This document shows, in pieces, positions 34,425 through 48,521 of a stretch of 64,000 nt of DNA. Position 1 is the stretch's first letter, and each line of letters begins with the position of its first letter. The notes beneath the pieces are model-generated. The model made no database searches and was not told the origin of the DNA. It saw only the letters and a list, made by a program, of their open reading frames with translations. This DNA is from Lates calcarifer. Its lineage: Eukaryota; Chordata; Actinopteri; Centropomidae. A program made the position numbers and the translations under genes. The stretch lies in assembly GCF_001640805.2 (NCBI RefSeq), contig NC_066837.1, forward strand, positions 18,903,501-18,967,500. The letters are read 5' to 3'.

Positions 34425-37400
34425 TTAGTTATGAATCAGCAACAGAGCCAATTTCCAATAAATGTTTCACACATTCATCTGTAACATTTTCCACGTGTGT
34501 AGGAGGTCTGTGAACGCAGCACACAGCATTCGTTATTATTGTATGACCTTAATGCTAAACGTGAAGCATGTAGCATGTACATAACCTAACTTAGATATTT
34601 TTGCAGTGTTATGTACTTGGAGCAGCAAATGTGTCTTGTGGAGTTTTCTTAGAAACAAACAACTTTCTGTTTACTTTCTGTGTTACTTACCAAAATCCAC
34701 TGCATATCCTTAAAGGCTAACAAACATGTTGATTGTTCCTTCTTCTTGACAATTTTAAAACATTTGTCTTCTTCTCTCCCTTTGTTAGCACATGTCTTGG
34801 CATGTTACTGCCACCTGCCATCTGATAGGTGGAATGGGTGGGAAAAAACAAGACGAGGTACAATTCAAGATAACATTTCTCTACATCCCTGCTAGTGGTC
34901 AAAGACATGCCACGTGGTATTTTTAACAAATGAAAACAGACACAAACAGTGTGTAGCTCCTTTTAAATTAGCTGAGTGAATTGTATTACTGCTAGTATTG
35001 TATTTTGTTTGGATGTAACTGCCAGTGGTGGTGGCTTCGTAGTTGTGTTGCCAGCGGTTTCTTGACACTACTGTGGTTCATTTCATTAACAGACTTTTCT
35101 GACTTTGCTGCTTGTAATTACATAATGTGCACATAACATGAGAGCGTAGTCTTTTCCCAAAATTAAATGCACTTCAAACACAAAACAAAACGTGCCCTGA
35201 TGCCTGTTTTTCTGTCTTTAAATCCCCAGTGACACCAGATCTGGGCAGAGCGAGACTAGTCCCATCTGAGTTGCAAATTTATGCTGGCTGAGTGGTGTGG
35301 CGTGGGCTCGGCGAAGCGTGATGAGAGCCTGACAATTTTGCAGTGTCTAGCAAGAGTGCTACTTTGCTCCTTAATCACAGACGGTTAATGCTTCGTCATG
35401 CTTTGCTGCTGATGCGGAGCTAGTATGAAGGAAGTTGAGTGAGACACCCCTATGACTGACTTATTCACAGATCAGGTCATCACACTGAGTCAGCATGACT
35501 CGTCAAGCAGTGTTGGTGCTTCAGATAGAGATAGAGTGACCATGTAAGGTCATGGAAAATATTTCACTCTTGTCCCATTTAACTCAGCACACTCAATCAA
35601 TGAATGAAAATACTATAGCAATATAAGGCCATTTTATAGCTATATAAATACAAATATACACATTTTGAATATGTAATTTTGCCCTGTTTTTTTGCAGGAG
35701 ACGTATATTAGAGGCTTATGATTAAACCATCATCTCTGTGTCTGGTTTATAGACACTGACATCCTGCTGAATGTGCTGGAGCGTTGTCACACAAAGCTAA
35801 GAAAGCTGTCTCCTCTCAGTCTCTATATGCACCCAGATAGCTATTATAAGCTGGAAAATGTGTTTTTTCCGGCCCCTGGGTTTTTCCCTTTCATTTAGGT
35901 TGTCATTTCCTATGGCGAATACCTCACTAGTGATTATTCCATTAAGATCTGGGGCACTTCCCATGCTTTTGGTTTGAAGTGAGCAGATGAGACATCTTGT
36001 AATCACAGATCAAGTGAATGTATTTGAAATGCGGAGCAGAGTTTTGTTGCTGTAGGTTTGTTGTTGTTTTTCTCTTTGTCTCGGCAGCTGTTTGTGAGGA
36101 TGAGGATTCATTTAGCTGCTTCTTAATCTGCCGCAGTGTCATCCACTTTATTACTTCATCAAGACAGTAATATACTTTTTTTCTGCATTTGTTTCGTCTA
36201 GGTAATTATGCCTGTCACCACTCTGTCATCATTGTTTGTAATAATTATTGGTTCAGTTCACAAACTGATAACGTAACTAACCAGAAACAGATTAATGTCG
36301 CCACAGGCCTTGACTGTAATAAGTGTCTGTTACCTTATATGTTCATCAGCAGCAACGTATATCATCACTTGACAATCAGACCTACACCCATCCCTATACA
36401 AACATACCAGACATATTATCTGCTGTCATAACCCACCAATCCTCATTTGCTTTAAAATCCATTTCAAGCTGTCCAGCATGATGGATAACATCTAGCTACA
36501 GATCGATCGGGGAGCGTTGTAAAACACATTTTCTCTCTGTTTCTGTTGATTTTAGCATCCCTCATTAGACATATATCATACTTTGGCTCAGTGCCACGAC
36601 GCTGCTGCAGCCGAGCTAATGATAGAGGAGGAAAACCCGGAGTGTGGAGAAACAGAGATGAGCGGGGAGATAGTGCCCTCTGGAATGTTTTGAGAAGGGG
36701 AGGGGTGGCACACAGGAAGTGGCACGGGGTTGGATTTAGTCAACGAGGTCTGTTGTGTGGGTGCTGGGGCACAGAGACAGCAAGGTCAGGGCCTTCAGAG
36801 CCAGCTGTTGTCCCAGGCTGATTCATGAGGGCACTTCTGTCACAGCCTTCAGACGCTCGTGTGTTTGTTGGACACTGATGTGAACAACGTGATCTGGAAA
36901 AAAAAGGGTGTCAAACAGCCCCAATGCCTTCTGAGATAGTGTTTGGACCCCCATATCACCCTAAACAGGAAAATTAAGCAGTAGAAAATGGATTGCTACA
37001 AAAATGTATTCATAAAAACGCATTTAATATCTGAATTTGATAAATTATGATGAATTGAAATGAAGTCAAATGTAGCTGATGGTTGTGTCAACACTTATAT
37101 TCCCCTAGATGACTTGTTGCCATTTAAACTAAATAAATGAATGTAATTATGTGTGTCTACCACATTTCTATCAATGAGGACAGAGTCATCTCTCAGTATT
37201 ATGTAAAACATAATGACCCCAGCCTCCATAAAGGTGAACCAACACTTCTCTAAAACATTATGAAAATATTATTTATCTCAGGACTGTTGTATTGGGCTGC
37301 ATTAGTTTCAGCCCGGTGTTAAATACTGGTGGCTTAGTATACACTGAGGTTACAGCAGTCTCTCAGTTACAGTCAGGATTATCATAGAACAAGGAGCCTG

Positions 37401-37806
37401 AAGACTGAAGAGGTTACCACAGGTCAAACCCAAGCGACACACATGAACAGAGTTTAAGGTGTGTTAATGTGTGTGAACATTTTTCTGAACTGATTCATCG
37501 CATTCCAGCAGTATCGCTCTGACTGTGCTGGAAGTGTGGTATCCATTAAAACGAAAACCTGTCAATTAGGTTTTGAACCAGTTAGAAGTGCTTATCCCAG
37601 GAGCGTCTGCGCTTCAGTTGTTCCTGCCCATCGTTACTCATTTATCAGCTGTCAGACTTGTTTGGATGGTTTGCCTCCCTCCACCCTCACTGTGTTTTGA
37701 TCTTTAAAAAAAAAATCCAGCAGGCTGCAATACAAAATGAGATTAGTCTACAAGAGGAATATAACCGCAGGGCTTTTGCCTATGGGGCTGAAATTGTTTG
37801 TTTTGC

Positions 37807-37830
37807 GTGTGTGTGTGTGTGTGTGTGTGT
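37807..37830. repeat. GT microsatellite
   Basis: Pure GT tract of about 24 bp in intron 1. Confidence 0.93.
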
Positions 37831-39504
37831 TGACAAGGCATAAACATAGGAAACGTTTTTGCTGGAGCGTGCCGTCCCTACAACAGAGAGGACTTTGTGT
37901 ACCTACCTGTAAAATTATCCCACAGCTGCAGTGTGTCAAACGTGGCTGATGGCTTCTTGTCACACTTTTATTTGCCTCTTTTCCCAGCTGAGCTGCAAGA
38001 AAAACATATTTTTAAAGGAAAGAACATCGATAAGTAGTTTGCTCTTACAGGAATAAACTTTTTCCTACAGGAATCCAACATTTGAGATACCATCACCTTA
38101 TCTTCCCGCTCACCTCTCTCTCTGTACTACTAGTTTCCCCATAACATGAGCACAGAGTTATTCTCACTTCCATCATATCTATATTTATATTTAGAGTTCA
38201 CTGTCTTATCTCAGATATCGAATAATTATTTAATATTTTGGCAAAGCACAGTCTTATACTTGCAGCGCTCAATTAATCCTCCTCAGATGCTGTTGGACAG
38301 TCGGCCAAAACCAGCCTTTTCCACTCCCTCTCTTCTTCAGCCCCATGCTGTGCCTCTGAGAGCGTTTTAAAAAAGATCTGGGATCTGTGTTTGTAAGATC
38401 TGCATAACCCTGTGTAACCCTCTGATATTTTGAACACTAATTTACATCAACCCTGCTACTTCTGTGCTCATATGTCTTTAGATACAAGTTCAGATCAGTG
38501 TGTGTGTTGAATGGTGTGTAACCGACCACTGACCTTTGTTTTTGCTTGGATCAATTCTTTACACAGGTTTACACATCGCTGCAGACTGAGCACATGAAAA
38601 CAAATCAAATATTTAAAAAATGTGCAGACATCTGCTAGTAAGTAATTTATGCTGTCATGTGTATAGTTTATACTGTGTACTGTATGGGTTTACATTGCAG
38701 TAGACATTTTATCATCATAACCTCTTCCCCCCTTGTGTTTGCCAGTCTTGTTCTGTCATTGTCCCTCTCTTTCTCAGCACCAACAAGCCTCACACACCTC
38801 CATCCTCTCCTTTATAGGAGCTTCGCCAAAGCCTGTTAGCTGAGATAAGAGTCCAATTTTGTCTGTCTATTTCCAAATATCCCAGTACACAGATTCCCTC
38901 CATGTACCTTTTCCCACTCTCTCTCTACAGGAGTGTCAGTCCTCAGCGAACTCTCAATACATTTAAATGCACTAGAAACCTGATATCTCTCTGACATAAG
39001 GTGAATGAGAAGGCTAGTTTCTGTAACTTAGATAAAGAAATAAAACAAACCAGGTAAAAATAGTCAGATTTCTTGATCATGTGCTAATTAAAATCTATTT
39101 AAATCAAATAGGGTGCATGTGAATGACAAAGACTAAAGACAGAGAAAGTACTGTATTGCTATAATAGCAGTTCAGATGGATGGAAGAATGATGATGGAAG
39201 ATTATTTACCAAATGAATGAACCCAAAAGCACGAGTGAAAGTGAATGAGTTTAAAATCAAAGGTTTCCAAAACTGAACAGTGCACTACTTGTAAGATTCA
39301 AACTCTAAGAAAACCCCACAAACAAACAAACAAACAACATATAGGATGTAATTTTGACTTCTTTACTCCTTTGAAATTAGTTGAAACTGTTCTGTCTGCA
39401 GTGTAATACTGGTCTATTTGTAAGATTTTACAGTATAACTACATTTAGGTGACCTTTCTCTTTTTGTAGCAGTCAGTCATCTTTTTCTTTTCTCTCCTCT
39501 GCAG

Positions 39505-39654
39505 GGGTGTTGATGAGCGAGTTGTCTCGTCCACGAAGGATGATGCTGCTGGTGAATCCACAGAGCGGGAAAGGACAGGCGCTCACCCTGTACAACAACC
39601 ACATCCAACGGATGCTCAACGAGGCCAGCGTCCAACACACTCTGGTTATAACTG
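39505..39654 (+). CDS. sphk1: Sphingosine kinase coding exon 2 (C1 motif)
   Basis: Acceptor TCTCCTCTGCAG ends at 39504 and donor GTGAGT starts at 39655; both phases are 1. The exon completes Gly142 and encodes residues 143-191. It contains the start of the lipid/diacylglycerol kinase catalytic fold: L-L-V-N-P-Q-S-G-K-G (about residues 156-165), the conserved C1 segment that contributes to nucleotide binding. Met145 (V-L-M-S-E-L-S-R-P) lies just upstream, about where canonical mammalian SPHK1 begins, so a short form could start here from an alternative upstream exon. Confidence 0.95.
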
Positions 39655-42600
39655 GTGAGTTGAAGGCACAAGCACACACCACACACAGATATGCAGGTTA
39701 AGAATATACACATTATTGTACAGCATTATTGGAGAGTTGTGTATGACTGAAGGAAAGAATTTAATTTTATGTTTATTAAAGAAAGATGAGCTAAAAAAAA
39801 ACAAAACAAAACAAAACAAAAAAAAACTTAAATGTCAGTGCACACACACTATGACAGTTATGGTCTATTAAATTTGAACCTGAAGCTGATGTTTTATCCT
39901 TACCTGATGTTTCCTGGGTATTGTGCATTTCTGGTTTTGTTGAGTTGCTTGATTTCCAAACAAAATTAATAGATGTTTGCACATCCAAACCTACAATACA
40001 CATCCCTGTTAATGTGATTGAACACTGACTCATCTTTAAAATCTTATCTTGCAAACACATAACACAGCCTTAAGCATAGAACTAAACACATTTTTCACTC
40101 TTTTTACCGTCAAGGTCTTACTGACATTCAGCTCTTGAAATCAGTTCCCCACTTGTAATATCTTTTGCACTGAACGATCACACACGCAGCCTCACACACA
40201 GTCACACACACAGCTCAGCAAAGGCCACACTAACACCTCCCCTCATGTCCCACAGATTTTCTCCCTCTCTCTGAATCCCAGTACCCCTCCTCTAGTTTAA
40301 ATCCTCCTCGTGTTTTCCTGCTGTCACCGTCATTATGCTGATCAACTGCCTCTGACCCATATGCATGCAGAGCTGTTATGTAATAAATACATGCGCACAC
40401 AGTCAGACACACATATGGATAAAGACACGTCCATGATAAACTCGCAGATTCACAGAAAATCCCCCATTTGCCATGATTTGTTTTGATATAATCTTGTGTG
40501 GCCCCATATTGACGTGTTTGTAGTCATCGCACTGTAATCTACATACACTGGGTGGTAATGATTACACAGTGCAGTGCTGGTCACACTCACTCGTCCCAGG
40601 ACAGATGGATAGCTCATCAGCAGATGTAATTTAAATGCTCTCAGCCTGATCATATCAGTTGTTCTGCAGAGTTTTCTTCTCTCCTCGCCTTTTTATTTTT
40701 TGAGTTTCTCCCACTGTCAGGGTTTGTTCCTAAATCAGTGCAGTGTCAGATAACAGTCAGAAAGTACGGCTTTCATCACAGTGGGAAATGCACAGACAGA
40801 GAAAAGAGGGCAGAGAGAGAGACACAGTGAGGAAGACAGACAGAGACGCAGGAGAAATCCTCTCACTGGTACTGTGCTGAAAATGTGGAAAACACACACA
40901 CACATAAAAAACTGAGCTTTTGTGATTTCTGAGATGTACTTTTTGACAAGTTAATCTTGGAGAATATATAAGAATAGATTTAATCCCCAAATCTACATCT
41001 GTGAGAGAGCATGACCATTGAAATGGAAATTTGGATAGCACAGTGATAGACAATCTCCTCGACTGATAGACTTCCAAAATAAATCTTTCACTTTAATCTC
41101 TCCCAAATGTTTTAAGCCCTGAATAATTCCTCAGTAGAAGAATATTAAACTTTTTTGGTTTTACATGCAGAGTAATAACTCCCTGACAATCCTAATTGAG
41201 CCCAGTGGTAAAAGAAACTATTTAATTTAATTGAATAATCTGCCTCACAGTTAAAGCTGAGATCTCTATTACACGTCATTATTACATCCTGTATGAGTAT
41301 GGTCAACCAATAAAACTCTGGAGAGTCATCTGTTGATGAGAAATGCTGTCGGGTCACACCTGTCCCTTTCATAAAGCCAGCCCCCTACAACTTTCTTACT
41401 TTTCTACTTGGTAGTTAATGGACCTATAAAGCATAACTGAATGATTAAATACATTACTTACAACCTATAAACTCTTTACACAGAGTACCAAAACATTTAT
41501 TTTCTGCAGTAAACACTTAGCACAGACAGCTGTGGGCATTAGAGCGTCTGAATATTTTATACACAATCCTGAACAGTATTCAGTGTAAGACTTTACAGTT
41601 AAAGTACCACTGAATCATGAATGAATGAATTAAAAAAAAAAAATCCTGCAATAGAGTTTACCTGATGTAACACACTGCACAAGAGGGACAGATGGAGAGA
41701 TGGTAGCTGCTGTCTAACTGTACAAAGCTGATTAAATGATCAAATATAAAATGAGATTTTAAATTGCTGGAAACCTGCACCCACATGAGCTCCTTTGCCT
41801 TTAATGAGCTTCAGCATGCAGACTGAAGCGCTCATGTTTGATTGATTACTGTACAGCTGTACGTGATCGCAGGCTGCTTTTTTGCCAGGTGTTTCCTCAT
41901 CTGTTTCCCAGCACAGCATCAGCACACTTTGTTTTAGATATGAGACAGTTTTACTAATCACTGAATCATTTAACAGATTTAACAGCCTGAATATTGCATT
42001 AAACTTAAGAGTGAGATAAAACTCAGCAGAGAGTAAACTGCAGCAGAAAGGATTTAGTTGCTGTAGAAGTGTAACAGAGGAAAACACAAACTTCCCTAAG
42101 TCCAGTAAAGAGCAGGACAGAGCTGCTGGTGCTATCCTAAACACTGGTATATTAGAGTGCGACGCAGGTGTTTCACCTGCTCCTGTACAGTGAATGTGTC
42201 AGGCATGAATGTAGCTTTTTCTAATGTAACCTGTAACAGCTATATGGCTATCAGCATGCTAACTCTTGGCCATCTTATGCAGTGTTACTGACTGTGGGTA
42301 GTCAGCTAGTTAGCCAGACATGCTGTCATTAGAAACTTAAGGACAAACACACTGTTTAATCCATTCTCTACACTTTTATTTTCGATATCTTGGTTTTTTA
42401 AAGGTGATAAATCAATTAGGCCTCTCCATTATAAGTGAAAAATATATTTTATTATAATGTGTTTGGCCATAACACTTGCAAAGCAGCATGTCTATCTGCT
42501 CTTGTATATCACTGGCATATGTGTGAGCCGTATGGCTAGAAGTCTCTTGTATGTGGATGCTAACAGGAGTGGACAGACTCATTACTGGATCCTGAGCTGT

Positions 42601-44495
42601 GTGGCAGCTGTGGGCACTGCCAGGGGTGGAGGATAGATGAAGGATGACTGCTCTGCTGAGGGGGTCCGATGCACAGAGAGAGAGAGAGTGTGTGTGTTTT
42701 TGTGTTTGTTAGCGAGCTTCTGCACGTGTCTATGCGTTGGTGAAGATGGCACACTGATTCCTCCCAGGCAGCCTCTCTGGCTGTTCAGGCATCCTAAGAT
42801 GTCTGTCAGACAGTATTAATTAAACAACTGCATCATGCTCGTCTTCTTCTCGTGCTCGGACTCATCTGCTCAATACAAATTACAAATATTTACCAGAAGA
42901 GACAGATGACCCCCTGAACAACCTCTCTGTGCTTTCTTTCTGCCTTTTATTCTTTCTCTCAAGGCAACAAACCACGAGCTCTCCTAAAAATCTCACTGCT
43001 CTTTTTAACAAGGTCCATACTGTGCTGCTGAGCTCCTTTCTGTGCCATGGCCCATGTGAGGATGCTAAGACAATTATTGTAACTCTAGCACAGAGGGCAA
43101 GAAGAGGACAAGGATCTTGGAAACATCCTAGATCCTACAAACTGAGGGAAAGAAGCCTTTTTATAAATGTATCAAAGCACACTGTCAAAGAAGAATCCAG
43201 CAAATCTCACTGGAGCTGGGCAAGAAAATTATACAAGACATCCGACACAGCACACTTCAGATCTGGCTACTCTGTGAGAAGCATTTTACATTATTTCCAG
43301 TTTTCTTTGGAAGAAGCGGTTTCTCACTTCTGCTCCTGTTACATTTTGATTTTGCTGTAAAATGTTAAGGTTTGTTGCCTCAGGTGGATGGATACTGGAT
43401 AAAACATTTATTCACAGCAGTGATCTGAAACTACTGGCCGATTTAACAACTTCATTTCTTGTTTTTTTTCCATTTTGATTTGAGAGTCATTCATTTTTCT
43501 GGCAAGGCTGCACCATCAGAGCATAGATACTTCCATTGAATTTCGCATTTAACATCAGCTGAGCTGTCTTACTACTTGCCAAAATAAGCACTTCAGCAAT
43601 GAGCAACAACACTCTGACTGCTTCATGTCTCATCTGGAAGGAGAAAGCTTCAGTTCTCTGGTAATACAAATTTCTGAAAGGATGACTTTCACACTTGAAG
43701 TCTTTTCCAGTGCAGATTTTAAAAAGCAAATCACATGGGTTGTTAGAGCACGTCCTCTGTTCATAGGCACAGGGTTTGTGAAATTTTGGCAAGTCTTTCC
43801 AGCACCACTCTGTGACCCAAAAGGATAATCATTTCCAGGATTCGCTTGTTTAATGTGGCTGGTACCACTTCATATAATTGGTACTTGGTGTAAATATTCT
43901 TTCAAAAGTTTAACCATACCTTGATTGTACGTACTTTTTCCACTCTCAGGGCTGCAAAACATTTGGCATGTTTAAACTCTTGTTAGCAGATATTTCCAGA
44001 GAAGAGACTTGACTGAGGGTGGTGTCTGAACAGGACGTGTTTATCATCACCCGTAGCTATCAGCACAACCTACTGGAGTCTCTCTGGAGCTGTGATGAGG
44101 CGTGTTTCTATTACTGCACTCTGGGAAAAAAAAACATAACTTCAGGGTTAGGTTTCACTAGTGTTAGTCAGTGGGGGGGGGGAGTAAACCTGCTTTGGTG
44201 GCTTGTTCATACTGCGCTGATGAAAGACACATGACACTTTGTCTTTCTAAACCAACAATTTAGCCTATGCATAGTACAACATACAGTCTAAGTTTGTTTA
44301 ATGGCATCTGATGGTCATTGAAGTCATTCTCAAAGTATTTTCAGCTTTGAGAAGGACTGAGCTACAACATAGAGATGGTGTCACACTGGTAACAAAGTTC
44401 TGATCAAACACTGAAAATCTCACCAAAAAAAAGTCATTACAAATGTCAGTGTAAAGCCACAAATTGAGTCGAGTCACACCTCAGGCACTTCCCAA

Positions 44496-44542
44496 TGTGT
44501 GTGTGTGTGTGTGTGCGTGTGTGTGTGTGAGAGAGAGAGAGA
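44496..44542. repeat. Compound GT/GA microsatellite
   Basis: GT tract with one GCGT interruption, followed by GA repeats. Confidence 0.93.
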
Positions 44543-45525
44543 CAGGCTGTCAGGTATTGAATGTGCATGCACTTTTGTGTGTATATGTGTATGTGTGTGC
44601 ATGCATGTGTGTGTTGATCTGTGTGGCTCCACCCTCAGGCACCTCCAGGCAGCTGAGTAAGCTGTCACAGTGTTTATAGTGTTTCCTGCTGTATCACAAT
44701 ACACACACACACAGACACACACTCATTTAAAAGGCAGCGCTGTCATCACCTGCTGTCACGTTGGTGAATGAGCACTGCAGCTATTAGCTTGAAGAAAGCT
44801 ATAACCAGGATGTGTGTGACAGCAGGGTGGAGATTCATCTGGAGCTGCTGTTAGTGGGATGAGATGAGGTCGAGGACAGAGCTACTTGTTACCTTACATG
44901 CACTTTAAGGTGCTCTGTGTAGGTATTTTAGTTTAAAACAAACAAACAAAAAAAATGTAGGTTATCAACAGAATGTGGAGAAATAAGAATATTTATTGGG
45001 CACTTGGGGGGGGGGGTTAGTCATCTCTGCATCCTTCTGCGGACATTTTTGAAAACACCATAGTCCTGTAGCTGTAACTAGGGGCCAGTAATGAAGCAGA
45101 GATCTGCATGACTGTAATGAGTTAGTCACAGTCCACTGCCTCTACCCACAGGGAGAAACTCAGCTGGACAAAAGTATTCCTCCTCTCCTCTGCTCTCCTC
45201 TCCTCAGCAACAGTGTGACTTATCTCCATCCCTCCATGATATTTGTTTTCCCACATCGCTCCTTTCTGCCGTTATCAATCTAACTGAAGAGGGGAGTTGC
45301 ATACTAAAACTGCTCTCAGCTCTCCTCCCACCACACTGCAGTGTCCCTGCTTTGTTGCTGATTGGGGCCCTTCAATCCTTTTTAGTGCGCAGCGTCTGCA
45401 TAGATAAGGAAATGTGATGTGACTGGACTGATAAGGAGGAATCGATTTCCTTTATTCTGTAGAGTTTAGGGAAGGGAAGGTAAGAAGAGAGGCTGAGAAA
45501 TCAGATCCCTCTCCAGAGGACTCTC

Positions 45526-45550
45526 TGTGTGTGTGTGTGTGTGTGTGTGT
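45526..45550. repeat. GT microsatellite
   Basis: GT tract of about 25 bp. Confidence 0.93.
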
Positions 45551-46637
45551 TTCTGGATGGGGTAACATTGCTGTTCTCCTTTTCGGTTAAGACATTAACA
45601 CAATGGCAGTGGTAAAGGGCAGAACGAGGGTAGTTACATGGAAGAGACACAAAAGAAAACAACCCACAGGTCTGTAATGTCTGGGAAATACATGGAACTG
45701 TATTTGTGGGCCTTGAAAAGAAACTTCTGAAGTTTTGTTAATATAATTTAATAAACAATAATGAAATACTATTTGTCATATACACATTTCTGTTGATAGA
45801 CTTGCTGTTATTAAGTGGGTCTAGCAGCTATTGACAGGCATTAATGAGATGTGCAATACCAAATATTGGACTGGCACCTACTTGCAAGGTGCTCAAGAGC
45901 AGTCTTACCCTAACCTTAAACAAGTGTCATTTTACACTTTTTTGTTATGGATTAAACAAGCGAGATACACCTGTCAGTCAGGGAGATCTGGATGTACTTG
46001 TAGGTGGATTTTGTTTCCTATGGACAGAGCTGGGCTGTGTCCAGACTTTTGTCAGTTTGTGAGTCCCTCAGTTACTACGGCTTTCACCAGGTATTGATTA
46101 GTAACTAAGTGAACAGCTTCTTAGGTTTACAGTATTAACTGTGCCTACAGTGTACAGTGTTATGATAATTCACCTGTCCAGGAGCTTGTTAGTCTAAAGG
46201 TTTTGTTGCTCAGACTCAGTGTAGTCTAAAATATCAAGACATCTTAAATACACAAAGATTACATTATGAAGGTTGCCACTGGGCAAAAATACAATTATAA
46301 TACAGCAAGGAGCAAGAGGAGCAACCACTGACTTTTCTTTGCTGAGATGAACAGCACTAAGTTATTGGACTAACGATAAAATAAAGTCCACCTGCAGCAG
46401 CTTTACAACTAGAGCGCCTGTTTACTTATTCTCATTCATTCTCTCATTCTCTTTCTGGTTTTTAAAGAACTATTTCATGTGCTTCATCGCCTCAGTGCCT
46501 TTCCTTGTCTGCAAACAGAAAATAGAAACTAAATAATATTAAATAAAATCAGGTTGGAAGGGGAAAAGGGGAAGACATTTAAGAAGAATGGTATAGAGTG
46601 AATGGTCTACAGTATATGAATAGTGAGTGTTACTGAA

Positions 46638-46649
46638 CAGACAGACAGA

Positions 46650-46728
<79 letters not shown>
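46638..46728. repeat. Long GA microsatellite
   Basis: About 90 bp, starting as ACAG repeats and becoming an almost pure GA tract. A GA/CT mirror-repeat tract of this length can adopt triplex (H-DNA) structure. It lies in intron 2. Confidence 0.96.
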
Positions 46729-46730
<2 letters not shown>

Positions 46731-47998
46731 GTGACTGAAGTTGTGACGGTCCATTGCACTCGACTGACTTTACTTCACACCTCACAGCACTCCTTCTGCC
46801 CTTTCACCTTCAGACAGAGGACACGGAGACAGAGGGAGGCACAGAGAGAGAGAGAGATACATACAACTCCATAGGCACACACTAAACAGACAGGAATATT
46901 CAAAAACCTGCTTCCAGAGAACAAAAACACCTCGCTGGTGCAAGAAAATCTAAATGTTAAAATATGAAAAGTAAGTGACAGTGAGGGAACTGAGTTGGAC
47001 CCGATTTTAGATGCTAAGAGAGAGGACAGAGCTGAACAGTCAGTCAGTGTGGAGAACTGGATTCATCACTGTATCATGTTTTGCACAACTATGATAATGT
47101 ACAATCAAATTTAAAGGAATTCTACCCAGTGATAATAACTTAGTGTATATACAGTAAACACAATGTCACAGTGCAAAGTTTTCACATTGTGCAAGACACT
47201 GACAGACCATTATTAAATATCTGAATATCTCGTCTATCTCTTGCTTCATCTCACTGCCTCAAAAACTTGATGACAAAACGTATAAGTCTGATTTTCAGCG
47301 TGTGATCTGCACCAGGCATAAAAACAGAAAAACAGAAACATTGTAATTTCTCTTCACAACAGTTACAGATTTTAGCATTACCTGCAAAACAACAATTATC
47401 TATTGGTGTGACAGTAAATTTGGTAACGCTTTATTCTATGGGTATAATAAGGTTCATGAGTAGAGTTGCAGCTGTAAGGAAAACTGGTCTTTCCTTGAAG
47501 AAGCAGCTTTATTTAAACAATTTTATTATTGGACACTTAATTCTTCATATTTGTCTAATTATGCTTACCTGTAGACAGATTTTTGTGTCTTCAGCTGACC
47601 TGCTGTCCACTGACTAGACAAGACTGTAGATTATTCATGATGCAATTAACTAGAATTAATTAATTGAACTTTACTGATTAAAGACTGTCGCTATTTCCTG
47701 TATAATTAGGACCCAACCACAAAGTTCTTTTCATGAAACTTTGAGGAAATTTCAGATGTGTTAAATGAGGCATTACTCTAAAAGTCAGGTGGTGTCCTGC
47801 GTGTCTGTTTGGGGTTTGAAGCCATGACAGTCATGACTTTACTTTTCATATTTACTTAACTGTATTTTCTTATAACTTCTATTTTCTCCCACATTTAATC
47901 AGTGCTGTTTTACAGTCATGCTGACAATTAAGAATAAATCAAAAAGTTTTTCTTGTGTTATCCACCTTAGGAGGCAGCTGGCCTTGTCACCAAAGTCC

Positions 47999-48041
47999 CA
48001 CTTCGTCAGTTTATAAAGCCCCAGATTAATCTGACGAAGTG
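47999..48041. repeat. Perfect 11-bp inverted repeat (hairpin)
   Basis: CACTTCGTCAG at 47999-48009 is perfectly complementary to CTGACGAAGTG at 48031-48041, with a 21-nt loop. It could be a degenerate transposon end or a hairpin in the intron RNA. No poly-T or other partner feature suggests a terminator. Confidence 0.8.
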
Positions 48042-48521
48042 CTCCTGGGTAATTTAGTTGTTCCAATCTAATTGGCAGTGTGGCAGACGCTTCATTTAAC
48101 ACCATAGATCAACTTTCCCTCCCACGGTGATACTTTAATTTGGGAACTGAAGGGAAAAAGAGAAAGAAGATTAAAAGTGAGGAGGGCCAGGAATCCTCTG
48201 TTACCTCAGCTCTTAACTCTTCTTGTTTGTCATAGATCTCACATACGTATTGGTGTAACTTAATCGCTAATTTACGCACACACAGGCCTGCTTGTACTTC
48301 AGCTGGATCATAAGTAGGTGCCGACAGCAAACACCTGCAGTCTGTCACACCTCCATTAGAGCTGACCATGACCTCTGACCTCTCTGAGGAGGGAGGAAGC
48401 TGACGGGACAAATTTTCTCTTTTAGCGATCAGAGTATCTCTTGTTCCAGATTTCTCAGTCAGGAAAGACACACCTGCATGACCACACACACCATTTCTGC
48501 GTGCGTGTCTTGTTTTTGCAG

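Larger units (their letters stand above)
22843..39504 (+). other. Sphingosine kinase intron 1 (16.7 kb)
   Basis: Large first intron with GT-AG borders. It contains no recognisable nested gene on either strand. It holds a tRNA-derived SINE, repeat copies of families B and D, a probable hAT-type element and microsatellites, each listed separately. Its size leaves room for alternative first exons, which I cannot identify from sequence alone. Confidence 0.8.
39655..48521 (+). other. Sphingosine kinase intron 2 (8.9 kb)
   Basis: No nested gene seen. It contains GT, GT/GA and long GA microsatellites, an A-rich stretch at 39793-39826 and an 11-bp inverted repeat near 48.0 kb. Confidence 0.8.

Noticed and set aside
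42929..43360. 143-codon + strand frame in intron 2
   Set aside because: No family resemblance and no bordering splice signals that fit the host gene.
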